This document shows, piece after piece, positions 28,201 through 35,098 of a stretch of DNA of 64,000 nucleotides (within the stretch, counting starts at the first letter, position 1; every line of letters begins with the position of its first letter). Below the pieces are notes generated by a model that saw only the letters and a list, made by a program, of their open reading frames with translations, had not been told where the DNA came from and ran no database searches. Source of the DNA: a candidate division TM6 bacterium GW2011_GWF2_43_87 (lineage in GTDB: Bacteria; Babelota; Babeliae; Babelales; Babelaceae); the NCBI GenBank assembly GCA_001000065.1, contig LCGZ01000002.1, positions 175,319 through 239,318 on the forward strand, given 5' to 3'. The translations under genes and the position numbers were made by a program.

Positions 28201-28849
28201 TGCAGCAACCAATTATGGCAAAATAAAAATTCTCGACATCAAAACTCTGAGAATTGTGCGTGAGTTTATTGATACAGAGAAGAAACCTAATGATACAGTT
28301 GGGATCGGGTTTGGATTTTCATCCACAGATAAAAAAGATAATTTTATTATCACCGCCACGCAAGAAAAACTCTCTATATGGAGAGATGCAGGCATGGTTC
28401 CTGCAACCCTTAAAAAATCCCTTCTGCTAACTATTTTGGAGCAAATCCGCCTTAATAGCAAAACTCAAAACATTCATGGTTTATCATATGCAACATATAC
28501 AAGTATAAATGAAAAAAATTATGAAAATCTCTATATCGCCATTCTTTCTAGTCTCCCCCAAAACGCCATTGACTTCTATACAAAAGGCAAGATCCTAGAC
28601 CCAAAATCTCTCATGCTAAAAATACAGAGGGAAGCACAAGAAGCCCCTATTCGCATTAAAAAAAGACCGAAAAAAAAGGAAACCATAGAAAAGCCAGAGG
28701 AAAATCCTGGAGAAATAAACATGGAAATAAGTGAGAAAAAAACGGTAGAGAAACCTAAAAAGAAAGAGGTTGAACAACCAACGCAACTATTGGATGGCCT
28801 TACCAAAGATGAACTGGACGACTTAAACAACTCAATCTCCCTAATTTAG
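25235..28849 (+). CDS. Large exported WD40/beta-propeller-like protein
   Basis: 1,204 residues; start chosen at MKKALIFLAAF, which has an AAAGGA site and a signal peptide (a TTG 36 bases earlier is the alternative). Residues about 20-730 are helical, Lys/Leu-rich, with no recognised family. From about 770 to 1050 there are at least five propeller-type blades, each opening with a strand such as ITALAFSPDSK, ITSLTLSPDGK or ITHLAISPDKK and closing near FIKL, FLYD, KILD or SIWRD, the signature of WD40/YVTN repeats. The C-terminal 70 residues are Lys/Glu/Pro-rich. WD40 domains are protein-binding scaffolds; an exported one fits a host- or surface-interaction role, by inference. The strand shows lower GC than its upstream neighbours. 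Confidence 0.78.
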   Translation: MKKALIFLAAFATLSIVSQTTKTANHNKALQELIEEYPYKEEKKPLEKEPPILNETFYKELHKKSSLSMPTEPLKLKEWLEKQPSLPIYIQKMIKDYNYTGPFENLVIEGTATNENVKNLLKLGSTTLEELSNFSTQLKLGTKITLTLSHLLTTLKKPKTKEKALKILNKNLVRENTPEEIFCQKLSKKSNYLKNFDFTNSQEVLSIFKKLAEATKEYDPTLNKIPYPIKAIFEEKKYFNAFSDLIINDSIIKFKKIVLRPGILAQTLNKFYTYLELTPPLMTLDAINNPTPTTIEQIFTKNKKRDKENFKKNVLKKSGYINVLCDNNEKNVVKAFRAEIEDFKVNRKLSPPKTTLGILDRNYYCVFAQLIDSSATPESLDRLLQPLSFNELERLLAFAKYIDLDEKLCETISTQIDSKKIDTTDQRLSIDNLFLASSLLQHESYNHTIKKTPEIKDPAKQLSLYKKYIEIHKAQPEKNLELQKRVFICFEILCKENEEFKNTLDAMVQKIFPRITLKKNICCEVLSNPSLQDPSQFNNDQLLNDSIKSLLKNILSSHYKLFDEKFITQIRANLTNELDTYIKDYEKDAGSETEPITINKKAFLDIMASPNNTPAIKRILRPLDDQSLHTLLWFLEFKVSVIQIQEIIGNECIRRCLNKFIENNDYFETEEGKDHLKILDSHPSPSNFFFPAQKPKFTKTYSDDNELAHVSLQPNNASFLVRVIKTNGEYIHRNPSTNKPLGASIDLQDNFIKAMQKKQSETIIEKKQNFIEKVIVSPDQKLLLVQEKESFNGCSDRYRRKGNFYRILIFDAEKGTFLDSLENESNITALAFSPDSKTVCFSDNSQFNFIKLSSTDKETWFEENVESHNLPTQGSIAPLKDYTITSLTLSPDGKQLLIGTTRSKTFLYDTSNKSFKTIPYKYGLQITAAAFIDNNTLVAGSTHGNVFFIDIASLTGLNQHNSFLSISKPFNHNHSITHLAISPDKKQFLAATNYGKIKILDIKTLRIVREFIDTEKKPNDTVGIGFGFSSTDKKDNFIITATQEKLSIWRDAGMVPATLKKSLLLTILEQIRLNSKTQNIHGLSYATYTSINEKNYENLYIAILSSLPQNAIDFYTKGKILDPKSLMLKIQREAQEAPIRIKKRPKKKETIEKPEENPGEINMEISEKKTVEKPKKKEVEQPTQLLDGLTKDELDDLNNSISLI

Positions 28850-28883
28850 GCAGACCGATTGATAAAATAGAATAAGGCAGGGT

Positions 28884-29756
28884 TTAACAAAAGTTTTGAG
28901 TAGCATACGCAAGCTCTTGATAGCCCTGCCCTTTAAACGCTACTCCAATACCCTCTTGCAGCCAGACAGGAGTCAGAATGTTTTTCCTATGCCCGGAACT
29001 AGTCATCCACTGGTCAACAATCCCCTGAGCAACAAGATCTAGTGATTGCCCACCAGAGCTCCGGTATGCAATATTTTCCGCACCCAAAAGATAACTACCA
29101 CCCCCTATAGACACCTTTCCAGAAAAACCCACCTTATTATACCGCCACACAAAATCATGCCCCTCGGGTGAATTGTGGCTAAAATAGTTTCGCGTAGCCA
29201 TATCTTCACTATGTCCACGCGCTGCTTTACCTAAAAGATCGTTCCATGCCAACTTTGACAAGCCACCATTTTTATTGCGCTCTACATTAATCAAGTCATG
29301 TATCTTTTTTTCCAAAATAGCCACACGATCCTGCTGCGGTTGAGGCTGCTGTTTCTCTTTAGGTGGATTTTGCGGTTGCTGAAATGGAGGTTGAAATGAA
29401 GGTTGAAATGGAGGTTGAAATGGAGGTTGAAATGTCTGCGGTTCCACAAACAAACCTGAATTTAATGCATTAAAGAATTCCTCAATTTCAGGCGTTATGT
29501 ACTGGGAGCTATAATCAGTGTGTATTATGCCATAGGCATCCATCCACTGAGTAACCTTCACTCCCTTAGGCACCTTTAAAGTCTTCGGTGATTGAGATGG
29601 GGGTTGGAACTGAGGTTGTTTTTCTTTAACAGGCTTTACCGGCGTTGTTGCAATATCTTTTAATGCACAAGCAAGCTCATCCATAACCTCTTTACTATCA
29701 GACGCAACGGACACACTTACGCAAAAAAGAAGATAATAAAATAATTTTTTCAACAT
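28884..29756 (-). CDS. Secreted CAP/SCP-domain protein
   Basis: 290 residues with a signal peptide (1-18). A middle region has an aromatic motif (TQWMDAYGIIHTDY) and a proline/glutamine spacer containing tandem FQPP units (residues 109-128, from 12-base DNA repeats near 29385-29434). The C-terminal CAP domain (about 145-290) shows the family hallmarks: LAWNDLLGKAARGHSEDMA with His182, RNYFSHNSPEGH, GAENIA and GHRKNIL. Bacterial CAP proteins (YkwD type) are secreted and their biochemical role is poorly known; the putative metal site His/Glu residues appear kept. It is convergent with the beta-propeller gene. Confidence 0.88.
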   Translation of the reverse strand: MLKKLFYYLLFCVSVSVASDSKEVMDELACALKDIATTPVKPVKEKQPQFQPPSQSPKTLKVPKGVKVTQWMDAYGIIHTDYSSQYITPEIEEFFNALNSGLFVEPQTFQPPFQPPFQPSFQPPFQQPQNPPKEKQQPQPQQDRVAILEKKIHDLINVERNKNGGLSKLAWNDLLGKAARGHSEDMATRNYFSHNSPEGHDFVWRYNKVGFSGKVSIGGGSYLLGAENIAYRSSGGQSLDLVAQGIVDQWMTSSGHRKNILTPVWLQEGIGVAFKGQGYQELAYATQNFC

Positions 29757-29887
29757 ACATTCCCTCCCCCTAATTCATAAAAGCCGCACGAAAATTATAG
29801 TAACGAAAAACAGTGGGGAAAGTATAGAGATAGACCCACGATAAAGCACCAAAAGGTGCGAGGATTTTTTAAGATGAAGAAAACGGG

Positions 29888-31096
29888 CTAAATCACAAGC
29901 TTGAAAAAGCGATGCTTCCCAACCTTTATCTGCATAGCTGTTCTAAGCGTAATCTGAGCCTTGAAATCCATAACCTTCTCACCCTCAATAGAAACTGCGC
30001 CGCTAGTAATAAGCCGACGAGCCTCTGATGTACTCTCAACCGCTCCTAGCAACTTCAAAAGATCGGCTATCCATAGCGTTTGGGAAGTACCTTCAGGCAC
30101 AACAAACTCCTGGGCCTGCGATAAATCTTTTTTCTGGAAAAGATTTTCAAAAGACCTCAATCCTTCAATCGCAGCCTCTGCACCCCAAAAGCGTGTCAGA
30201 ACACCCACAGCAAGACTCTTTTTAAGCTCCATAGGATGTTGAATCCCTGCAGCAATACCCTGCTGCATAGACTCAATCTGCGCATTAGTAAAATTAAGTA
30301 ATAGACGGTAATACCGAATCATAAGAAGATCGGATATGGACATTATTTTACCAAAAACTTGGTCGGGACTCTCGGTCAGACCTATATAGTTACCCAAAGA
30401 TTTAGACATCTTAGCAACCCCGTCCAACCCCTCCAAAAGGGGTGTTGTAAATACTATCTGAGCTGGCAACCCAAACTGCTCCTGCAGATGACGCCCCATC
30501 ATAAGATTAAATGTCTGGTCAGAGCCACCCAACTCAACATCAGCTTTTAAAACGACGGAATCATACCCCTGCATAAGAGGATAAAGAAGTTCATGAAAAC
30601 CAATAGGCTGATTAGCTTCCATACGCTTTGCAAAGTCATCACGCTCTACTATGCGAGCCAACGTTACACGTGCGCATAGCGTCACCCATTCGCGGCTAGA
30701 CAACTTATCAAGCCACTCAGAGTTATATGCAACCGTAATTTTTGTAGGATCCAAGATTCGACCTACCTGTTCAAAATAGGTCTTAGCATTCCGCGCAATC
30801 TCTTCTTCAGACAGAGGCGGACGAGTCTTTGAACGGCCAGTTGGATCTCCAATGCGCGTAGTAAAATCTCCAATCAAAACCGTAACATCGTGTCCCAAAT
30901 CTTGGAATAACCGCAGTTTTGAAAGAACGACCGCATGCCCTAAATGTAGATCAGGCGCTGTGGGATCCATGCCAAACTTTATACGCAACTTTTTACCAGA
31001 CTCAAGAGCTTTCTCAAGCTCTCCCGCAGGCAAGACCTTTTCGGTGCCTGCCAACAATGAATCTATCTGCTCTTTTGATGCAGCGGTTATCTTCAT
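29888..31096 (-). CDS. tyrS: Tyrosyl-tRNA synthetase
   Basis: 402 residues, class Ic synthetase charging tRNA-Tyr. The HIGH-type motif is HLGH (51-54) within MDPTAPDLHLGHAVVL, the second motif is KMSKS near residue 236, and a C-terminal S4 RNA-binding domain covers about 340-402. The motif style (FGMDPTAPDLHLGH and MGRHLQE) fits the TyrZ-like bacterial subgroup. Its ATG overlaps the stop of the upstream membrane-protein gene as ATGA, so translation is coupled to it and it is the last gene of the probable nrdJ operon. Confidence 0.95.
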   Translation of the reverse strand: MKITAASKEQIDSLLAGTEKVLPAGELEKALESGKKLRIKFGMDPTAPDLHLGHAVVLSKLRLFQDLGHDVTVLIGDFTTRIGDPTGRSKTRPPLSEEEIARNAKTYFEQVGRILDPTKITVAYNSEWLDKLSSREWVTLCARVTLARIVERDDFAKRMEANQPIGFHELLYPLMQGYDSVVLKADVELGGSDQTFNLMMGRHLQEQFGLPAQIVFTTPLLEGLDGVAKMSKSLGNYIGLTESPDQVFGKIMSISDLLMIRYYRLLLNFTNAQIESMQQGIAAGIQHPMELKKSLAVGVLTRFWGAEAAIEGLRSFENLFQKKDLSQAQEFVVPEGTSQTLWIADLLKLLGAVESTSEARRLITSGAVSIEGEKVMDFKAQITLRTAMQIKVGKHRFFKLVI

Positions 31097-31791
31097 ACTT
31101 TAATCCCACATACGGCCGTAATTGAGGTCGTAATAAAATCAACCAAATGTGCAAACAGGTTAATAATAGACTGTCCAAAAAAGATGAGGAGTAACAAGAC
31201 TCCAAACACCATTATAGGATTTGCATATTCAATAAAACTGGCATCTTTTTCAAACTTGTAGAGCACAAAACAGTACACCGAGTCTCGTATAGCGCTAAAT
31301 GCAGCCAACACAATATTCACAAAGGACATTAACATAAAAAATATGCTCAAAACATAGGTTTGTGACGAAGAATGGGCTCGCAGCTGCGCAATAGAATTTA
31401 CAATCGATTCCATATCACTAACCGGCACTCCAAATTTACACAGAAGAGCCATCGCAAGCAGAGATGAAACTGCTAACGAAAGGTAGACTAAACAACGAGA
31501 TCCAAATGCCAAAAAAATACGCAGTGGGCGCCAACTAGAGCGTATAGAACGTATCTCGATCGGAATCGGCGTTCCTATCATAAACTCTGTCAAAATAAAA
31601 AAGATTAGATCAAAAATCCCTATGTGAATAAAAGGATTAAACTCCGAAAATCCCGCTTTGTCAGCCGTATCATCACCCATCCAACGCGTCACAAGAGACT
31701 GTACTGTTCCGGCAAGCGTTATAGAGAAAAGATATGCAAAGAACATCAAAGATGTTCTGATAACCGCGTCAACATTTTGTAATGAAATCAT
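31093..31791 (-). CDS. Catalytically dead M50 (site-2-protease-like) membrane protein
   Basis: 232 residues with about five to six membrane helices. Residues 23-78 follow the template of bacterial M50B proteases: where active members read T-I-HExxH-A, this one reads TLAGTVQS (25-32), then MGDDTADKAG (38-47) for the usual GDPTAK-AG, FNPFIHI (51-57) for LNPL-HID, and TPIPI (74-78) for KPVPI. Both zinc histidines and the catalytic Glu are replaced (Ala, Gln, Gly) and no C-terminal N..P....DG motif is seen, so proteolysis is not expected. It may act as a scaffold or binding protein. Start supported by AAAGGG; the stop overlaps tyrS by 4 bases. Confidence 0.65.
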   Translation of the reverse strand: MISLQNVDAVIRTSLMFFAYLFSITLAGTVQSLVTRWMGDDTADKAGFSEFNPFIHIGIFDLIFFILTEFMIGTPIPIEIRSIRSSWRPLRIFLAFGSRCLVYLSLAVSSLLAMALLCKFGVPVSDMESIVNSIAQLRAHSSSQTYVLSIFFMLMSFVNIVLAAFSAIRDSVYCFVLYKFEKDASFIEYANPIMVFGVLLLLIFFGQSIINLFAHLVDFITTSITAVCGIKV

Positions 31792-31853
31792 CTAGTGGCC
31801 CTTTGCGTTTCGTTTTTATGCTCCTACTAATATAAAAAAACTATCGATTTTGG

Positions 31854-32441
31854 TCAATTGGACCGCAAAACTGCGTTCTCCGAACTTTTTTTGAATTCCC
31901 AGCTCCCTAGACCCCAGCAGAGTGTCCATAAAATCAGAGTATAAAAAAGATCCCCTAATACCGTCGCTCCCAAAAATCCCCCCATCTGGTCCATTCCTAT
32001 TCCACGGTAAAAAGGAATAGCCATAAGGTACGCGCGCCCCAACCCCGAAAGGCTATGCTCATAAAGCCCGGAACAGAGCCATACTCCCGCATTACTTACC
32101 AAGAAAAACAGAGTAGATCCCAGAAGCGAAGCTCCTATAAAACTCGCCACAGAAGGATTGCTCTTTGAACGGGAAAAAATCCACCGCCCCAACAACACCG
32201 AGCCCATAAAACTACCATAAACAAAAAGCGTGGTACTATGGAAACCCAACACACAGTCTCCCGCAACTAATGTAAAAAGAACTACGAAAAACGCCCAAAC
32301 CCCCTGAGGGAAAAGTGCGCCCGCAAAAAGGGCGATTGCACCAACCGGCGAAACATTTGCAGCATGTGGCAACAGACGGGCCATCAAGCGCAACACAAGA
32401 CTCACCACTGCTAAAAGAGCTGCTTTTATACTATTCTTCAT
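31854..32441 (-). CDS. DUF6580-like integral membrane protein, possible ECF-type substrate binder
   Basis: 195 residues, about five hydrophobic segments. Segments such as LPHAANVSPVGAIALFAGA and SNAGVWLCSGLY resemble my recollection of the DUF6580 family, whose size and helix pattern are similar to ECF transporter S components. It begins 12 bases after cobO, with only a weak GAGAAAG ribosome site, and belongs to the nrdJ-cobO transcript. From this position a role in uptake of cobalamin or a precursor is a reasonable inference, but no ligand motif can be seen. Family assignment moderately sure; substrate unknown. Confidence 0.6.
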   Translation of the reverse strand: MKNSIKAALLAVVSLVLRLMARLLPHAANVSPVGAIALFAGALFPQGVWAFFVVLFTLVAGDCVLGFHSTTLFVYGSFMGSVLLGRWIFSRSKSNPSVASFIGASLLGSTLFFLVSNAGVWLCSGLYEHSLSGLGRAYLMAIPFYRGIGMDQMGGFLGATVLGDLFYTLILWTLCWGLGSWEFKKSSENAVLRSN

Positions 32442-32453
32442 CGTATTCTTTCT

Positions 32454-32987
32454 CTAAAATTCTATTCCTAGTCGCGCAGCAACACCACGCTGATACATAT
32501 GCTTTATCTCCCGCATCTCAGTCACTAGATCGGCCAGATCAATAAGTGACTGAGGAGCCCCTCGCCCCGTAATAATAACCTCACGGTTTTTAGGGCGCTT
32601 CTGCAAAACTTCAATAACCGATTCCACCGAAATAAAATCAAAGAGAAGCGCCACATTCAACTCATCTATTATCACTACATCATGCGTGCTAGTGAGAATG
32701 GTCTCACTAGCAAACGCCCATCCTTCTTCTATCTCACGTGGAGGAAGCTCATTTTCAAGACGCTTATGATACCATCCCGCTTCTGTGTGGCTTCTACCAA
32801 ATGCTCGAAAGTGTACTGCAGGCAAGTGAGCAAACAGCTGTGCATCCGTACCTGGTTTTAAAAATTGAATAAACGCAACAGAAAATCCATTTCCTGCGGC
32901 TCGCAACGCTGCCCCAAAAGCAGCGGTAGTCTTCCCTTTTCCATTACCTGTATAGATCTGAACAAAGCCCTGCATCAACCGTGCCAT
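32454..32987 (-). CDS. cobO: Corrinoid adenosyltransferase CobO/BtuR
   Basis: 177 residues. P-loop GNGKGKTTAAFG near the N-terminus, VVIIDELNVAL (Walker B-like), and the C-terminal signature ITGRGAP..LIDLAD.VTEM..IKH.Y..G..AR.GIEF identify the CobA/CobO/BtuR family, which transfers adenosyl from ATP to cob(I)alamin to make coenzyme B12. The start is at the ATG with an AGGGA site; an in-frame start 27 bases earlier would overlap nrdJ. It lies 14 bases after nrdJ, so cofactor activation is co-expressed with the B12-dependent reductase that needs it. Confidence 0.93.
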   Translation of the reverse strand: MARLMQGFVQIYTGNGKGKTTAAFGAALRAAGNGFSVAFIQFLKPGTDAQLFAHLPAVHFRAFGRSHTEAGWYHKRLENELPPREIEEGWAFASETILTSTHDVVIIDELNVALLFDFISVESVIEVLQKRPKNREVIITGRGAPQSLIDLADLVTEMREIKHMYQRGVAARLGIEF

Positions 32988-33001
32988 CACACAATTCCCT
33001 C

Positions 33002-34921
33002 TTAAATCGAACACTCACTGTGACCGCACGAGTGACATTTGAAACATCCCTCACCCATCTCGCCGTCAGAGTGGCACTCTGGACAACGATTGGCTGGGTG
33101 AGCCGATGAATCAAAATCCTGCGCCAACTCCACCTTTTTTTCACTTGATTTCTTGCTTCCAACCGTAAGCACCTGCTCCGGACGGCTGCCATCACGGTAA
33201 ATGGTTGTACCCTTACACCCCATATGATAAGCCAACATATAGGACTTGCGCACATCCTCAATGGTTGCACTATTAGGGAAATTAATAGTTTTCGAAACTG
33301 CATTATTTACATGGCGCTGAAAAGCAGCTTGTATCCGTATGTGCCACTCAGGCGCAATTGAATGAGAGGTAATAAAGACCTGCTGCATCTTTTTAGGAAC
33401 CTCAAAAAGGCCCTGTACACCACCGCACTCTGCAACTTTTTCCATAAGCTTTTCAGAGTAGATACCTGCCTTACGTGCAGCTTCTTCAAAAGGCCTGTAG
33501 ACCACTAATAGATCTTCACTCGCTCCGTTGCTTGTCCACAATGATTTACGACGATGAACCAGTGCAAAAATAGGTTCAATTCCAGAAGAGCATGATGCTA
33601 TCGTGCTAATGGTACCTGTTGGAGCTATAGTAGTACGCGCTACATTACGAATGGGCTTTTCGCCACGCTCGTAATAAAGACTCTGTTTAAAGAATGGGAA
33701 TGCTCCGCGTTTTTCAGCAATCTCTTCCGATGCCTTACGAGCAGTATTATTAATAAATTCCATAACCTGTTCAGCCAAAACCACCGCCTGCTGACTGTCG
33801 TATGGAATCTCCAATGTTATCAACATATCTGCAAAACCCATAACCCCTAACCCCATACGCCGCAACCCCAGCGTCATCTCTTTGATTTTATCGATGACAT
33901 AGTGGTTCATATCGATGGTATTGTCCAAAAAGTGAACGGCTTTGCAAACCGTACGCCCCATAGCATCCCACTCTATGCCCTTTTCAGATGCAAATTTTGC
34001 AAGGTTTACTGACCCTAAAACGCAGGATTCATAGGGCAACAGCGGCTGCTCCCCACAGGGATTTGTTGACTCAATCTTCCCTAAAGCAGGAGTCATATTG
34101 CTTTCGCTGTTATTGATACGTTCCATAAAAATAATGCCTGGATCGCCGTTTTTCCAAGCATTTTTGACCATTTTATCAAAAATATCCCGAGCGCGACGCA
34201 TGCCTGCAACAGAACCGTCTTGTGGATTTATAAGCGCGTATTCCTCATCATTTTCAACTGCCTTGATAAATGCATCGTCAACCGCCACTGAGATATTAAA
34301 ATGGCTTAATGACGCATTATCAGTCTTGCATTGAATAAACGCTTCAATATCAGGATGATTCACATTGAGAATGCCCATATTGGCTCCCAAGCGAACACCA
34401 CCTTGTGTAACCTCACTGGCCGCTGCATCGTAAATGCGCATAAACGATATAGGGCCCTTACTCACGCCACCCGTTTTTAAAATAGGAGCATTATTACCAC
34501 GCAGCCGTGAGAAGCTAAACCCTGTCCCTCCTCCAGCCTTGTGAATAAGGGCCATATGTTTGAGAGTATCAAAAATGCCCTCAAGGGAATCCTCGATAGG
34601 TAGAACGTAACAGCCAAAAAGTTGCTGTATAGCACGCCCTGCTCCACGGAGACAAGGGGAATTTGGCAAGAATTTAAGCTCTGCCATTTCGCAATAAAAT
34701 TCTTCTGCCTGCTTTTGCACGTCTGCCTGCTTATCATACAACAGATCAGCCTCTGCAATATTGCATGCAACGCGCCAAAAAAGATCTTCAGGTTTTTCAC
34801 ACACCTGACCGCTTTCGTCACGACGCAGGTATCTTTTTTCGAGAATAACCTGCGCATTGGCGTCAAGGTAGGGGCGTGGTAAATGGGCTGGCAAAGGCCC
34901 ACAAGGTAGCTTTAGATTCAT
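33002..34921 (-). CDS. nrdJ: Adenosylcobalamin-dependent ribonucleotide reductase (class II)
   Basis: 639 residues; converts ribonucleotides to deoxyribonucleotides with a B12-generated thiyl radical. Visible motifs: FLPNSPCLRGAG (usually PNSPTLMNAG), FGCYVLP with a redox Cys at 104, the glycine-rich GGGTGFSFSRLR, the catalytic NPCGEQPLLPYESC, and a C-terminal zinc-ribbon-like CPEC...CFKCHSCG. No N-terminal ATP-cone is present, and the protein is shorter than many NrdJ. The start is the ATG with AGGA upstream; the frame extends 66 codons further into the divergent promoter region but that part is not protein-like. Oxygen-independent, it fits a low-oxygen or variable intracellular niche. First gene of the B12 operon. 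Confidence 0.93.
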   Translation of the reverse strand: MNLKLPCGPLPAHLPRPYLDANAQVILEKRYLRRDESGQVCEKPEDLFWRVACNIAEADLLYDKQADVQKQAEEFYCEMAELKFLPNSPCLRGAGRAIQQLFGCYVLPIEDSLEGIFDTLKHMALIHKAGGGTGFSFSRLRGNNAPILKTGGVSKGPISFMRIYDAAASEVTQGGVRLGANMGILNVNHPDIEAFIQCKTDNASLSHFNISVAVDDAFIKAVENDEEYALINPQDGSVAGMRRARDIFDKMVKNAWKNGDPGIIFMERINNSESNMTPALGKIESTNPCGEQPLLPYESCVLGSVNLAKFASEKGIEWDAMGRTVCKAVHFLDNTIDMNHYVIDKIKEMTLGLRRMGLGVMGFADMLITLEIPYDSQQAVVLAEQVMEFINNTARKASEEIAEKRGAFPFFKQSLYYERGEKPIRNVARTTIAPTGTISTIASCSSGIEPIFALVHRRKSLWTSNGASEDLLVVYRPFEEAARKAGIYSEKLMEKVAECGGVQGLFEVPKKMQQVFITSHSIAPEWHIRIQAAFQRHVNNAVSKTINFPNSATIEDVRKSYMLAYHMGCKGTTIYRDGSRPEQVLTVGSKKSSEKKVELAQDFDSSAHPANRCPECHSDGEMGEGCFKCHSCGHSECSI

Positions 34922-35015
34922 GGGAAAATCCTCGAAATATGTAAGATTTTTGATCGAGATATCAGCATAAAGTTGTTTTCGGAAAATAAAAAGAACAAAA
35001 AAAGGTTTTTTTCTT

Positions 35016-35044
35016 TTGACCCTACTCCCTCTTATCGATAGACT
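35016..35044 (+). promoter_or_regulatory. Sigma70-like promoter for valS
   Basis: TTGACC, 17-base spacer, TAGACT, 55 bases before the valS start, in the divergent gap with nrdJ. No cobalamin riboswitch box is seen on the nrdJ side. Confidence 0.5.
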
Positions 35045-35098
35045 AAAAATTGAAATAAAAGAAGCCAAAATTTTTTTCGTCTGAGAGACCTTAGGGCT

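Noticed and set aside
34922..35098. Cobalamin riboswitch upstream of nrdJ
   Set aside because: I looked for the B12-box (GCCACTG type) and the long conserved leader; neither is present and the gap is too short for a typical element.
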